Shown one piece after another: positions 50,549 through 59,148 of a stretch of DNA of 64,000 bases; position 1 is the stretch's first letter, and each line of letters opens with the position of its first letter. The notes under the pieces were generated by a model. The model was given only the letters and a program-made list of their open reading frames with translations. It did not search any database and was not told the DNA's origin. The stretch comes from CAZVRZ01 sp964629965 (GTDB taxonomy: Bacteria; Chloroflexota; Anaerolineae; Anaerolineales; UBA4823), in the NCBI GenBank assembly GCA_964629965.1, contig CAZVRZ010000004.1, forward strand, positions 1-64,000, given 5' to 3'. The position numbers were made by a program, and so were the translations under genes.

Positions 50549-53425
50549 GTGTCTATTTATTCGTCCCATAGGAACCGCTACAAATACAGTGTCTACCTGA
50601 GTGAGTCATTTCATTTGCTTGAATCATGCCCAGAGATCATCGATCAAATAACCAAGGCAGGCTTGATTTATTTTGGGATTGAAAGAGCATCTGGAATCCA
50701 GTTTAACCTGGATAAGGTTATCCAACAAAACATGGAAGCTGCAGATATCGTTGTCTTCTATGCTGGAAACGAAGTTGGCAACCTAAAACAGCATCACGGT
50801 AGGCCTATTACCGAGTTCGAATATGCCTATGCCAAAGAACACGAAAAACCCATCCTGGCTTACATTTCCCGGGATCTCGAAAACAGAAGCGATATAGATT
50901 GGATTGCCGAGATAGAAGCCAATGAAACCTATCGGGTCATTTACAACGAAGCCGAATTGGCGGCTATCTTGATTGCAGATCTGTTGAAAATGATTCAAAA
51001 GAAGCCTGGGATGAGTTGTTGGATTCGCTCCGACCTCAGTTATGCGAAAGTCGATTCGATCATCCAACACAAAATCACTATTGACCGTCATCTCCTCCAG
51101 GCAGGCTACTATATCCGCCAATATGAAAAGAACCTGGATCCACAGAAGTACGATCAAATCGTGGGCCCGCTGATCGATATTGAGCTGCGCCCCAACATCA
51201 GCGGTCAAGCGTATCGTTTTGCTGCCAAACAAACACCGCAGGGTGATATTAAGCATGGTGGTATGAAATATCTATATTTCATCGATCGCTTTGAGCCTTA
51301 TGAGGGGGGCATAGTTTATGACCGGCTGTTGGATGTTACCTGGCTGATTGTTAACGGCCAAAACTTTTCCTGGCAAGATGCTATGGACTGGAAGAATACG
51401 CTGGATCCTCGTAATCGGCAAAGGTTTAATGAACTTCAGCTTGCATCTGATACCGATAGGGAATGGCGATTGCCAGATATAGAAGAACTGATGACCCTAA
51501 TCACAGAACAAAAGCAAGGGCAAGATTATTTCGATAAAACTTTATATCCAGGCGATGTTCATTGGTTTTGGTCTTCCACTTTTAAGAAGGATGAGCAAAA
51601 AGCTTATTACATCGAAACCACCCAGGGAAGCGTTCTAAAGGATGAGTTGGAGCACATGAATGCGATCTTATTGTGCTGCGATGGAAAGCCCAAGAAACCT
51701 GGTAAGCTGGTTCATATTGCCTCACCGCAAACGCCCGAGAAAGAAACCGATATTTTACTCCAGGCGAATAAGTCTTTACATATTTATGGTGTTTTCTTAT
51801 CGATTTACAAATCCGAACAAAACGACGGCGGCGAGTTGGTGGATCTTCTGATGTATACCCTGAAAAAAGGTGGGTATGAGGTCGATTGCAACTTAGAGAG
51901 ATCTTCTCGAACGGTTTATAAAGAAGATGCCATCATTGATGAGCTGGAAAATCATGAAGTGTATCTTCTGATCCTGGATCGCACTGTCACGCCTAAATTG
52001 TTAGATCGTGCTCGCCTGGAATTATCTCTGGCGCGCAGTCTAAATCTACCCATTCTGATCTACCATAGTTTACCAATTGCGCTGATGAACGATTATATTG
52101 AGAAATTGGAGTTGTCTAGAGAAGAGGCGGGTGGTCTGGTAAGATACAAAGATGCACAACGCCTGGCTGCCGAACTGATCCCCGCTTTGAATAATTGTAT
52201 TGCTCAACACTCCAGTACCGGTTGGATCCGCCGCAATGTCTTTGAAGCGATCAATGAGTGTATCGAAAAGATTAATTATCATCGTTCTTTACTTGAGTCA
52301 TCCGAACCCAGCCTCAATGTATTTATAGAAGAGAGTAAGGTTCAGGGTTTGCGCAAGGCTTTTGAAAGTTTTGAGATAGTTTCTGAAAAGCCGATTTATG
52401 GTGAGCAAACCTGGTTTGTATCCAGGGATAATCCTATTCAGCGCTTCTTTCCACAGGAATTGCATCAGCAAGGGCCGGAGTTGCCAATCCTTTTCGAAAG
52501 ATTTTCAAATCGCTTTGAGCCCTTGGTAGAAGAGAAAGAATGTATTATAGTTTACGATGGTTATCTACAGCATAAATGGTGGGCATATGGAGTCAAGAAG
52601 ACATCTTTTCAAGAGGCCATAGCTTACGCTCAGCTTATCTCCCAGCAGCGTAATGAGGATTGGCGCCTTCCAACCATTGAAGAGATGTTGACCTTACTTA
52701 CCCGTGACAGGGTCAACAGGAAATATATGGATGAAAAGATATTTCCGCTTGGCAGGTGGTTCTGGACCGCCTCGAGTATGGGGCAGATAGTTTATTACAT
52801 TGACTATAATTACTTGCAAGGCTCGATCCGGCGCGAAGATCTTTCTCAATTTAGGGATGATTATCCAATCCTACGAAAAAAATCGGTGATTCTAATTTCT
52901 AATGATTCTGTTACTCCAGCACGAGCCGGCCACAAACAACCATCTCAATCTGGTTCTCAAAAACCATCTAGTGGAGAAAAATATATGGATCCTGCCTCTA
53001 TTCCAATTCTTCTTAGTACCATCAATTTCTTGTTTGGTGAGGTTTCGAAAATATTCGACGAGAGGCGAGAACATCGCAAAAAGTCGACTGAGCATGAACC
53101 GGATGTTAAAAAAGGGGAACCTGCTGCCGCACCCCAATTGACCAAGAAAGAAGATTTACTTTCCACTTCCGTCAGCGAAAAAGTTTGGCAGAAAAACAGC
53201 GAAGAAATCGAACATCTTACTAAGCTGCTCCATACGTATACTCGAAATTATTACCTGGCGCAAGAGCAACTTGCCCAATGGACGCTTGCTATGGTACCTG
53301 CCATCATTATCCACCAGCTTGACGAATCCGAAGCCGAGATTGTCAAGAACACGCGCAAGCTGGAGAAAGCGTTGAGCGTTGTGTTTGGCAAGAAGGTGAT
53401 TATCCTATCTGACACGGAAGAATGA
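50549..53425 (+). CDS. Large two-times (DUF4062/TIR-like + DUF1566-like) protein
   Basis: A 958-residue protein with a repeated architecture. Residues 10-150 are DUF4062-like (KYSVYLSESFHLLES, AADIVVFYAG, PITEFEYAYAKEHEKPILAYI). Residues 245-385 are DUF1566-like (YDRLLDVTWL, REWRLPDIEELMTLI, HWFWSSTF). Residues 405-545 are a second DUF4062/TIR-like unit (LHIYGVFLSIYKSEQ, NHEVYLLILDRTV, ARLELSLARSLNLPILIYH). Residues 665-790 are a second DUF1566-like unit (EDWRLPTIEEMLTLLTR, RWFWTASS). A Pro/Ser linker follows, then a 146-residue C-terminal region with a potential internal start (52985). DUF4062 proteins often act in signalling or NTP-/NAD-linked defence, while DUF1566 is a carbohydrate/surface-like domain of unclear role. 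The AT-rich composition matches the other two cassette genes. Domain names are by eye; catalytic residues are not established. Confidence 0.7.
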   Translation: MSIYSSHRNRYKYSVYLSESFHLLESCPEIIDQITKAGLIYFGIERASGIQFNLDKVIQQNMEAADIVVFYAGNEVGNLKQHHGRPITEFEYAYAKEHEKPILAYISRDLENRSDIDWIAEIEANETYRVIYNEAELAAILIADLLKMIQKKPGMSCWIRSDLSYAKVDSIIQHKITIDRHLLQAGYYIRQYEKNLDPQKYDQIVGPLIDIELRPNISGQAYRFAAKQTPQGDIKHGGMKYLYFIDRFEPYEGGIVYDRLLDVTWLIVNGQNFSWQDAMDWKNTLDPRNRQRFNELQLASDTDREWRLPDIEELMTLITEQKQGQDYFDKTLYPGDVHWFWSSTFKKDEQKAYYIETTQGSVLKDELEHMNAILLCCDGKPKKPGKLVHIASPQTPEKETDILLQANKSLHIYGVFLSIYKSEQNDGGELVDLLMYTLKKGGYEVDCNLERSSRTVYKEDAIIDELENHEVYLLILDRTVTPKLLDRARLELSLARSLNLPILIYHSLPIALMNDYIEKLELSREEAGGLVRYKDAQRLAAELIPALNNCIAQHSSTGWIRRNVFEAINECIEKINYHRSLLESSEPSLNVFIEESKVQGLRKAFESFEIVSEKPIYGEQTWFVSRDNPIQRFFPQELHQQGPELPILFERFSNRFEPLVEEKECIIVYDGYLQHKWWAYGVKKTSFQEAIAYAQLISQQRNEDWRLPTIEEMLTLLTRDRVNRKYMDEKIFPLGRWFWTASSMGQIVYYIDYNYLQGSIRREDLSQFRDDYPILRKKSVILISNDSVTPARAGHKQPSQSGSQKPSSGEKYMDPASIPILLSTINFLFGEVSKIFDERREHRKKSTEHEPDVKKGEPAAAPQLTKKEDLLSTSVSEKVWQKNSEEIEHLTKLLHTYTRNYYLAQEQLAQWTLAMVPAIIIHQLDESEAEIVKNTRKLEKALSVVFGKKVIILSDTEE

Positions 53426-53460
53426 CCTCATGATGAAGAAATGGATTGAGTGAGAGCTTT

Positions 53461-54297
53461 TCACCCCAACGGCTGGCAGCGCGGGCAGAAGTAGCACGCC
53501 CCGCCCAGGTAGGCGATCTTCTCAACGGGCGCGCCGCAGGCCGGGCAGGGCTTGCCCACGGCCTCCTTATCCATGCGGCGCACGTAGCCGCCGGGGTTGC
53601 CCAGCAGATCCACTTCGTCGTACCTGCCGCCCAGGCGGATGGCCTCATTGATGGTATTGACAATGGCGGCGTGCAGGGTGCCGGTCTGCTCGGGGGTCAG
53701 GGCTGCCAGGGGGAGCTTGGGGTGCTGCCGGGCGTTGAACAGGATATCCTGGGCGATGGCGTTGCCCAGCCCGGGGATGAGTTGATCTTGCGTCAGCAGG
53801 CCCTTGACCGAGCGCTTTTCCCCCGCCAGGCATTCCTGCACCAGCGCGGCGAGGTACTCGGGCGTGAACCCGGCTTCCAGCGGCGTGGTGCGCATGCCCT
53901 GGATGTACTGCCGCTGCAACTCCTGGCCCTGCTCGAACAGCTCCATAGCCCCCCACATCTGCGTCATCACGCTGAGGGCGCTGCCATCGGCAAAGGCCAG
54001 CGAGAAGTGATACTTGGCGGGCAGGGCTACGCCGGGTGGGTGCAGCAGCATCTTGCCGCCGAACTCGCCGAAGACCAAGTTGTAACCCGGCTCCAGTGCC
54101 ACGATCAGCCAGCGTCCCTTGGCGCCGGCCTGGCCCACCGTCTTGCCCGCCGCCAGGGCAGCGAACTCCTCCGGCGTGCGGTTGTACCAGACGAACTTGT
54201 GCGGAGAATTGCCCAGGCTGCCGGCGACCACCTGCTTTCCGGCCAGGTGATCGTTCACCTGCCGGGCCAATGTGACGATTTCGGGGATTTCGAACAT
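53461..54297 (-). CDS. Divergent Fpg/Nei-family protein lacking the N-terminal proline
   Basis: A 278-residue protein with the Fpg/Nei fold: the helix-two-turn-helix SVKGLLTQDQLIPGLGNAIAQDILF and the C-terminal zinc finger CPACGAP...CYFCPRCQ are present. The N-terminus is MFEIPEIVTLARQV instead of PELPEV. The catalytic proline 1 is therefore phenylalanine, and the usual lysine of the beta hairpin is arginine (KGRWLIV). It belongs to the MIEIPE/MFEIPE-type subgroup with SPHKFVWY, common in anaerobes and often mis-annotated as endonuclease VIII. Glycosylase activity by the standard Schiff-base mechanism is unlikely; DNA binding is probable. Confidence 0.82.
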   Translation of the reverse strand: MFEIPEIVTLARQVNDHLAGKQVVAGSLGNSPHKFVWYNRTPEEFAALAAGKTVGQAGAKGRWLIVALEPGYNLVFGEFGGKMLLHPPGVALPAKYHFSLAFADGSALSVMTQMWGAMELFEQGQELQRQYIQGMRTTPLEAGFTPEYLAALVQECLAGEKRSVKGLLTQDQLIPGLGNAIAQDILFNARQHPKLPLAALTPEQTGTLHAAIVNTINEAIRLGGRYDEVDLLGNPGGYVRRMDKEAVGKPCPACGAPVEKIAYLGGACYFCPRCQPLG

Positions 54298-54316
54298 GGG
54301 GAACTCCTTTTGTAGA

Positions 54317-54730
54317 TCAGGCGATTGGCGGGTGGTATGTACTCAAAACCTCCCTGCATATCGCTTTCACTTCGCCGGGCAGCAGCGGGATCTGGTCCAA
54401 TTGCTCCAAACCGACCCACTCCAAAATATATTGGTCATCCGGGCCATTCTGTTCTTTTTCCGGCCCGCCCAGGCAGGGGACGCCCGGCCGGGTTTGTACC
54501 TGGAAGTAGTGTTCGCGGTTGCCGCGGTTGTCGAAGACCCACACCTGCTGGAGCGCTTCCACCTCCAGCCCGCTTTCTTCTCTTACTTCGCGTTGGCAGG
54601 CCTCGGCCGGCGTCTCGCCGGCTTCCACGCCGCCGCCGGGCAGCACATAATACTCCCGCTGCGCCTTGAAGCGATGGATCACCAGCAGGCGGCCTGCCTG
54701 CACCAGGATCGCCGCGGCGCGGGTGCGCAT
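54317..54730 (-). CDS. Nudix hydrolase
   Basis: A 137-residue Nudix protein with box GGVEAGETPAEACQREVREE then SGL near residue 33 (G-x5-E-x7-REVREESGL). LVIHRFKAQREYYVLPGGGVEAGE is the usual strand/box start. It resembles MutT/YjhB-like enzymes; the substrate is unknown. One base separates it from the gene upstream, so they are co-transcribed. Confidence 0.88.
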   Translation of the reverse strand: MRTRAAAILVQAGRLLVIHRFKAQREYYVLPGGGVEAGETPAEACQREVREESGLEVEALQQVWVFDNRGNREHYFQVQTRPGVPCLGGPEKEQNGPDDQYILEWVGLEQLDQIPLLPGEVKAICREVLSTYHPPIA

Positions 54731-54731
54731 C

Positions 54732-55727
54732 CTAGCCGGCGCTTTCCAACGGCAGCAGGCGCAGCTCTTCGCCTTCCAGGATCGCCGCCGCGCCCCAGCC
54801 GAACGGTTCGCTGACCTTCACGCTGATCTGCAAGCAGTGACGGCCTGCCGAGACGTGCGGGCGCAGCTCGTATGTCGGCTCAACGTAGCCGCGCAGTTCA
54901 TACTCGGGTACATCGTGCCACTTGTTTTCGCCCTCATAAAGCAGCTCGCCATCCAGGCGCACGCTGGCCTCGTCGCTGAAGCCCACCCGCAGCCGGACCT
55001 GCTGAGGCGCGCTCGTCTCGAACCAGCGTTCCAACTGCACCGGCCCGGCGGAAGGCTGGAAATAGCGGTTCAGGTTGAGAATGCCGTGCGCTTCGCAGGT
55101 CACCACGCCGTGACCCGCCGCCAGCCATTCCAGGATCGCGCCCGCTTCCGGTTTTTTCAGCCGGGCTTGCAGGGGAGTTTCGGAGAAATCGACCGGCCGG
55201 TCGTTCACCTGCAGGTCGCAGAAATAGGCCGGCAGATAGCACCACAGACCCACTGCCCCAGAGCGGGTTTCGTGCGCCAGGTGCGGCACCCACAGCGCCG
55301 GCTGGTCGTTCACTCGCAGCACGGCCTGCGATTCGTTAAAGTCCAACTGCAGGCGGAACCAGCCCCCGGCGGGTATCTCGGCGTTTTGCTGGAAGCCCTG
55401 CCCGTAATAGATCTGCCAGGTGTTCGATCCGTTGAAGACCGGGTCGTATTGCAGCGCATCCCATTTGCCCGAGGTGTGCGGCTGGACGTAAGCCAGCTCG
55501 AAATCGCCGGCATCCACCAGGCGAAAGACCCCGCCTGCGTAGGTGGGCCCCGGCGCGGCGATCCACACCGACAGGCTGCCTTTTTCCAGCGCAAGCTGCG
55601 GCACGCTCACCAGCCCGTTGAGCTTGAGCATTGGCCGACCCTGCCACTCGGCGATCTCCGCCTGGGGGCCGTGTACTACCAATCCATCGAGCGAATTAAG
55701 TGCATTCGTATAGATGATGGTCATCAA
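54732..55727 (-). CDS. LamG/ConA-like lectin-fold protein, uncharacterised
   Basis: A 331-residue soluble protein without a signal peptide. Residues 45-170 (LEKGSLSVWIAAPGPTY, GVFRLVDAGDFELAYVQ, WFRLQLDFNESQAVLRVND) have the strand pattern of a concanavalin-like jellyroll domain, as in DUF1080 or LamG proteins. A second beta domain (residues 225-331, RWFETSAPQQVRLRVGFSDEA) resembles a PA14/CBM-like fold. It may bind carbohydrate or a polymer inside the cell; no catalytic site is evident. It is first in a two-gene minus-strand unit. Confidence 0.55.
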   Translation of the reverse strand: MMTIIYTNALNSLDGLVVHGPQAEIAEWQGRPMLKLNGLVSVPQLALEKGSLSVWIAAPGPTYAGGVFRLVDAGDFELAYVQPHTSGKWDALQYDPVFNGSNTWQIYYGQGFQQNAEIPAGGWFRLQLDFNESQAVLRVNDQPALWVPHLAHETRSGAVGLWCYLPAYFCDLQVNDRPVDFSETPLQARLKKPEAGAILEWLAAGHGVVTCEAHGILNLNRYFQPSAGPVQLERWFETSAPQQVRLRVGFSDEASVRLDGELLYEGENKWHDVPEYELRGYVEPTYELRPHVSAGRHCLQISVKVSEPFGWGAAAILEGEELRLLPLESAG

Positions 55728-55876
55728 TACCTCCCGAAAGAATGAACTCGCCTGTGTGAAGTGATTGTCATAGGTTGGTACTCCTGAGACTCAATTGTAC
55801 ATCAAACTTTGATTTACTTTCTTGTATAATAATAATCATTGATCCATTAGCCTTTGCCCACACCTGGAGTGTATCC

Positions 55877-56797
55877 ATGCCCAAGCAGCGCGTCAAACTG
55901 ATCGTTAATCCCAATGCCGACCTGGGCCGCGCCTACCGTGCGGCCGCCGATCTACGCTTCGTGGTCGAAGAATTAGGCGGTGCCGATTGGACCGGCACGG
56001 TCTATCCCACCCACGCCATCGAGCTGGCTCGCCAGGCCGCCGAAGACGGTTATGAGCTGGTCATCGCCGCCGGCGGCGACGGCACCGTTCATGAAGTGAT
56101 CAATGGCTTGATGCAAGTGCCGCCGGAAAAGCGTCCCCGCCTGGGCATCGTCCCGCTGGGTTCCGGTAATGATTTTTCCTTTGCGGCCGGCATCCATCCC
56201 CAGCCTCCTGCTGCTTTGCGCCAGGCCTTCACCGGCCAGCCGCATGCCCTGGATATCGGCCGCCTGGAAGACGATCACGGCCGCGTGGAATATTGGGATA
56301 ACGTGGTTGGCATCGGTTTTGATGCCACGGTGACCATCCATTCGCGCAAGTTCGCTTCTTTCCGCGGTTTCTTGATCTACTTTTTGGCGGTGCTGCAAAC
56401 CATCATCCTCAATCACGATGCCCCGCTGATCAAGGTCAACAGCGACCAGGAGCAGTGGGAAGATCCGATGGTTTTACTGGCTCTTTGCAACGGCGGCCGC
56501 GAAGGCGGCGGTTTCAATGTTTCGCCGCAGGCGCGGCCCGATGACGGTGTTTTTCATTATGCCAGCATTCGCAAGCTTTCGCGCCTGATGATGCTGCGCC
56601 TGCTGCCCGAAGTGATGCGCGGCTCCCACGGCAACTTTCCCAAATACGTGCGCATGGGGCAGTTCAAGAGCATGGAACTGATCGCCGATCGCCCGCTCAT
56701 CATCCATGCCGATGGTGAGATTTTGAGTGGATTTGGGATGGATGTGCGCGGTCTGAAGCTGGAGCTCTTGCCGGGCGCGCTAGAAGTGATGAGATAG
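55877..56797 (+). CDS. Diacylglycerol kinase / YegS-like lipid kinase
   Basis: A 306-residue protein, started at the ATG opening MPKQRVKLIVNPNADLGRAYR. The DAGK catalytic motif GGDGTVHEVINGL is near residue 70, and PLGSGNDFSFA near 95. These are the nucleotide-binding signatures of the diacylglycerol kinase/sphingosine kinase family, which phosphorylate membrane lipids. AT-rich sequence with TATAAT lies about 50 bases upstream, but its -35 is unclear. It is divergent from the lectin-like gene. Confidence 0.88.
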   Translation: MPKQRVKLIVNPNADLGRAYRAAADLRFVVEELGGADWTGTVYPTHAIELARQAAEDGYELVIAAGGDGTVHEVINGLMQVPPEKRPRLGIVPLGSGNDFSFAAGIHPQPPAALRQAFTGQPHALDIGRLEDDHGRVEYWDNVVGIGFDATVTIHSRKFASFRGFLIYFLAVLQTIILNHDAPLIKVNSDQEQWEDPMVLLALCNGGREGGGFNVSPQARPDDGVFHYASIRKLSRLMMLRLLPEVMRGSHGNFPKYVRMGQFKSMELIADRPLIIHADGEILSGFGMDVRGLKLELLPGALEVMR

Positions 56798-56843
56798 CTG
56801 CCCGGTCAAGAGCATCATCCCTTATGACGCCATCTTGGCACCC

Positions 56844-58289
56844 TCAGTCTTGCACTTCTTCCCACGGTTTCGGAGCGCTCAAGTAGCTGTGGATCGATTT
56901 GGCGGCGCGCTGTCCTGCACCCATGGCGTTGATCACCGTCGCCGCCCCGCTGGCCACGTCTCCGCCGGCCCACACGCGTTCCTTGGAGCTCTTGCCCGTT
57001 TGTGGGTTTACCACGATGGTGCCTCTCTTGCTGATCTCCAGTCCCGGCGTGCTGGCCGGGATGAGCGGGTTGGGGCTGTTGCCGATGGCGTGGATCACGC
57101 TGTCGAATTCCAGGATGAATTCTGACCCGGCTACCTTCACCGGGCTGCGCCGCCCAGAAGCATCCGGCTCGCCCAGTTCCATGCGCAGGCACTCCAGCCC
57201 GGTCACGCAAAAATGTTCGTCGCCGATGGCGCGCACCGGCAGCGTCAAATAACGGAACTCGACCCCTTCTTCTTCCGCATTTTCGACCTCTTCGAGCCGC
57301 GCCGGCAGCTCTTCGCGCGAGCGGCGGTAGAGGATCGATACTTGCGCACCCAGGCGCAGTGCGGTGCGGGCGCAGTCCATGGCCACGTTGCCGCCGCCCA
57401 GCACAGCCACCTTGCGATGCGCTTTGACTGGCGTGGTTGAGAAAGGAAAATCATAGCCTTTCATCAAATTGATACGCGTCAGGTATTCGTTGGCCGAATA
57501 GACCCCGTTGAGGTTGTTCCCGGGCATTTCCATGAACCAGGGCAGGCCCGCCCCGGTGGCCACGAAGATTGCATCGTATGAGTCGAGCAGGCTGTCGATC
57601 GAGCGGGTCTTGCCTATCACGTAGTCTGTGCGCATCTCGACGCCCAGCCTGCGCAAGTAATTCACCTCGCGGTCGACGATCTTTTTGGGTAGGCGGAACT
57701 CGGGGATGCCGTAAGAGAGCACGCCGCCCATCTTGTGCAGTGCCTCGAAGATGATCACGCTGTGGCCCAGCTTGGCCAGGTCCGCCGCCGCGGTCAGGCC
57801 GGCCGGCCCGCCGCCCACGATGGCCACCTTTTTCCCGCTGGCAGGGGCGATGGCCGGCAGTTCCACGTTCTCCTGCGCAGCCTCCCAGTCGCCCAGGAAA
57901 CGCTCCAGCCGCCCGATGGCGATCTCGCCTTTACGTTTGGTCAAGACGCATTCTCTCTCGCACTGCTCTTCCTGCGGGCAGACCCGCCCGCACACCGAAG
58001 GCAGCGAATTCTGATTTTTCAAGATCTTCACGCCGCGGCTGAAATCGCCTTCGGCTATGGCGCGGATGAATTCGGGGATGGCGATATTGACCGGGCAGTT
58101 GGGAACGCAGGTGGGTTTCTTGCATTGCAGGCAGCGCCTGGCTTCTTCGATCGCCAATATCTCGGAATAGCCCAGCGCCACTTCGTCAAAGTTGCGGCTG
58201 CGCACTTCCGCTTCCTGCTTGGGCATCTCGCGGCGGTTTAAATCCAGCTTGCGGGGAGTCTTTTCTGTCTTTTCAACCTGGTCTGTCAT
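56844..58289 (-). CDS. NfnB/GltD-like NADPH oxidoreductase
   Basis: A 481-residue flavoprotein. The N-terminal helical domain has the two cysteine groups CLQCKKPTCVPNCPVNI and VCGRVCPQEEQCERECV for [4Fe-4S] clusters. The FAD site is VAIVGGGPAGLTAAADL, the NADPH site VAVLGGGNVAMDCAR, and the C-terminal GGDVASGAATVINAMGAG the second FAD contact. This matches the large subunit of NADH-dependent ferredoxin:NADP oxidoreductase (NfnB) or glutamate synthase small subunit. A neighbouring NfnA-like gene and no glutamate synthase large subunit favour the Nfn role. Last gene of the redox operon. Confidence 0.88.
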   Translation of the reverse strand: MTDQVEKTEKTPRKLDLNRREMPKQEAEVRSRNFDEVALGYSEILAIEEARRCLQCKKPTCVPNCPVNIAIPEFIRAIAEGDFSRGVKILKNQNSLPSVCGRVCPQEEQCERECVLTKRKGEIAIGRLERFLGDWEAAQENVELPAIAPASGKKVAIVGGGPAGLTAAADLAKLGHSVIIFEALHKMGGVLSYGIPEFRLPKKIVDREVNYLRRLGVEMRTDYVIGKTRSIDSLLDSYDAIFVATGAGLPWFMEMPGNNLNGVYSANEYLTRINLMKGYDFPFSTTPVKAHRKVAVLGGGNVAMDCARTALRLGAQVSILYRRSREELPARLEEVENAEEEGVEFRYLTLPVRAIGDEHFCVTGLECLRMELGEPDASGRRSPVKVAGSEFILEFDSVIHAIGNSPNPLIPASTPGLEISKRGTIVVNPQTGKSSKERVWAGGDVASGAATVINAMGAGQRAAKSIHSYLSAPKPWEEVQD

Positions 58290-58310
58290 CTGTACCCTGC
58301 CATCCCTGTT

Positions 58311-59147
58311 CTATGCCGCGGCCTCTTCGCCCATGCTCGAGCGCAGGGTTTGCACTTCTTCGCGCAAGTACGCCTGGCGGCGGCGGGCGATCTCGTCCCA
58401 ATTCACCTGGTGCCCGTCGAAATGCGGCCCGTCCACGCAGGCGAACTTGGTCGCCCCGCCGACCGTGCAGCGGCACACCCCGCACATGCCGGTTCCATCG
58501 ATCATCAGCGTATTCAGGCTGACGATGGTGCGGATGCCCAAAGGCCGGGTTTCTTCTGAGCCGCGCATCATCAGGTAATTGCAGCCGTTGATGATGACTC
58601 GATCTACCGGCGCCGGCAGCTTTTCCAGGATCGCCGGCAGGTTATTGATGTGCCCGGTCAATCCTCGCGAGCCGTCGCGGGTGATCACCACCATCTCATC
58701 GCAAACGCTTTTGAGCTTCTGCTGCCAGAACAGCAGGTAAGAACTGCGCGCCTCGGTGATGATCGTCACCCGGTTGCCCAGCGCTTTCAACTGGCGCGCC
58801 ACCGGGTAAATGCTGGCGATGCCATAGCAGCCGCCGATGCACACCACGTGCCCGAAATTCCCCATCTCCATGGGATTGCCCAGTGGCCCGGCCACCGTGG
58901 CCACGTTATCGCCGGGTTTGAGGCCCGCGAACTGCCCGGTGGTGCGGCCGACGTTCATATATACCACGCTGACGGTGCCCTTGGCGGCGTCCCAATCGGA
59001 AATGGTCAAGGGGATGCGCTCGCTCTCTTCGGTCGGGCGAATGATCACAAACTGCCCCGCCTGGGCCGCGGCGGCCACGTCCGGCGCGGCGATCACCGCA
59101 TAGTGCATGTTGGGCACGATCATCTTGTTTTCGATCAGCAAGAACAC
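58311..59147 (-). CDS. NfnA-like ferredoxin/NAD(P)H oxidoreductase (FAD + [2Fe-2S])
   Basis: A 278-residue protein. I take the GTG start at 59147, after GAGGAGAAATAAG, overlapping the upstream gene's end. FAD domain: AGQFVIIRPTEESERIPLTISD. NAD domain: VVCIGGCYGIASIYPVARQLKALG. C-terminal [2Fe-2S] ligands: GMCGVCRCTVGGATKFACVDGP. This is the small subunit type of Nfn or sulfide dehydrogenase. Together with the next gene it would form an electron-bifurcating pair. Confidence 0.87.
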   Translation of the reverse strand: MFLLIENKMIVPNMHYAVIAAPDVAAAAQAGQFVIIRPTEESERIPLTISDWDAAKGTVSVVYMNVGRTTGQFAGLKPGDNVATVAGPLGNPMEMGNFGHVVCIGGCYGIASIYPVARQLKALGNRVTIITEARSSYLLFWQQKLKSVCDEMVVITRDGSRGLTGHINNLPAILEKLPAPVDRVIINGCNYLMMRGSEETRPLGIRTIVSLNTLMIDGTGMCGVCRCTVGGATKFACVDGPHFDGHQVNWDEIARRRQAYLREEVQTLRSSMGEEAAA

Positions 59148-59148
59148 C

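Noticed and set aside
57000..57500. Glutamate synthase small subunit function for the NfnB-like gene
   Set aside because: No glutamate synthase large subunit is nearby, whereas an NfnA-like partner directly precedes it in the operon.
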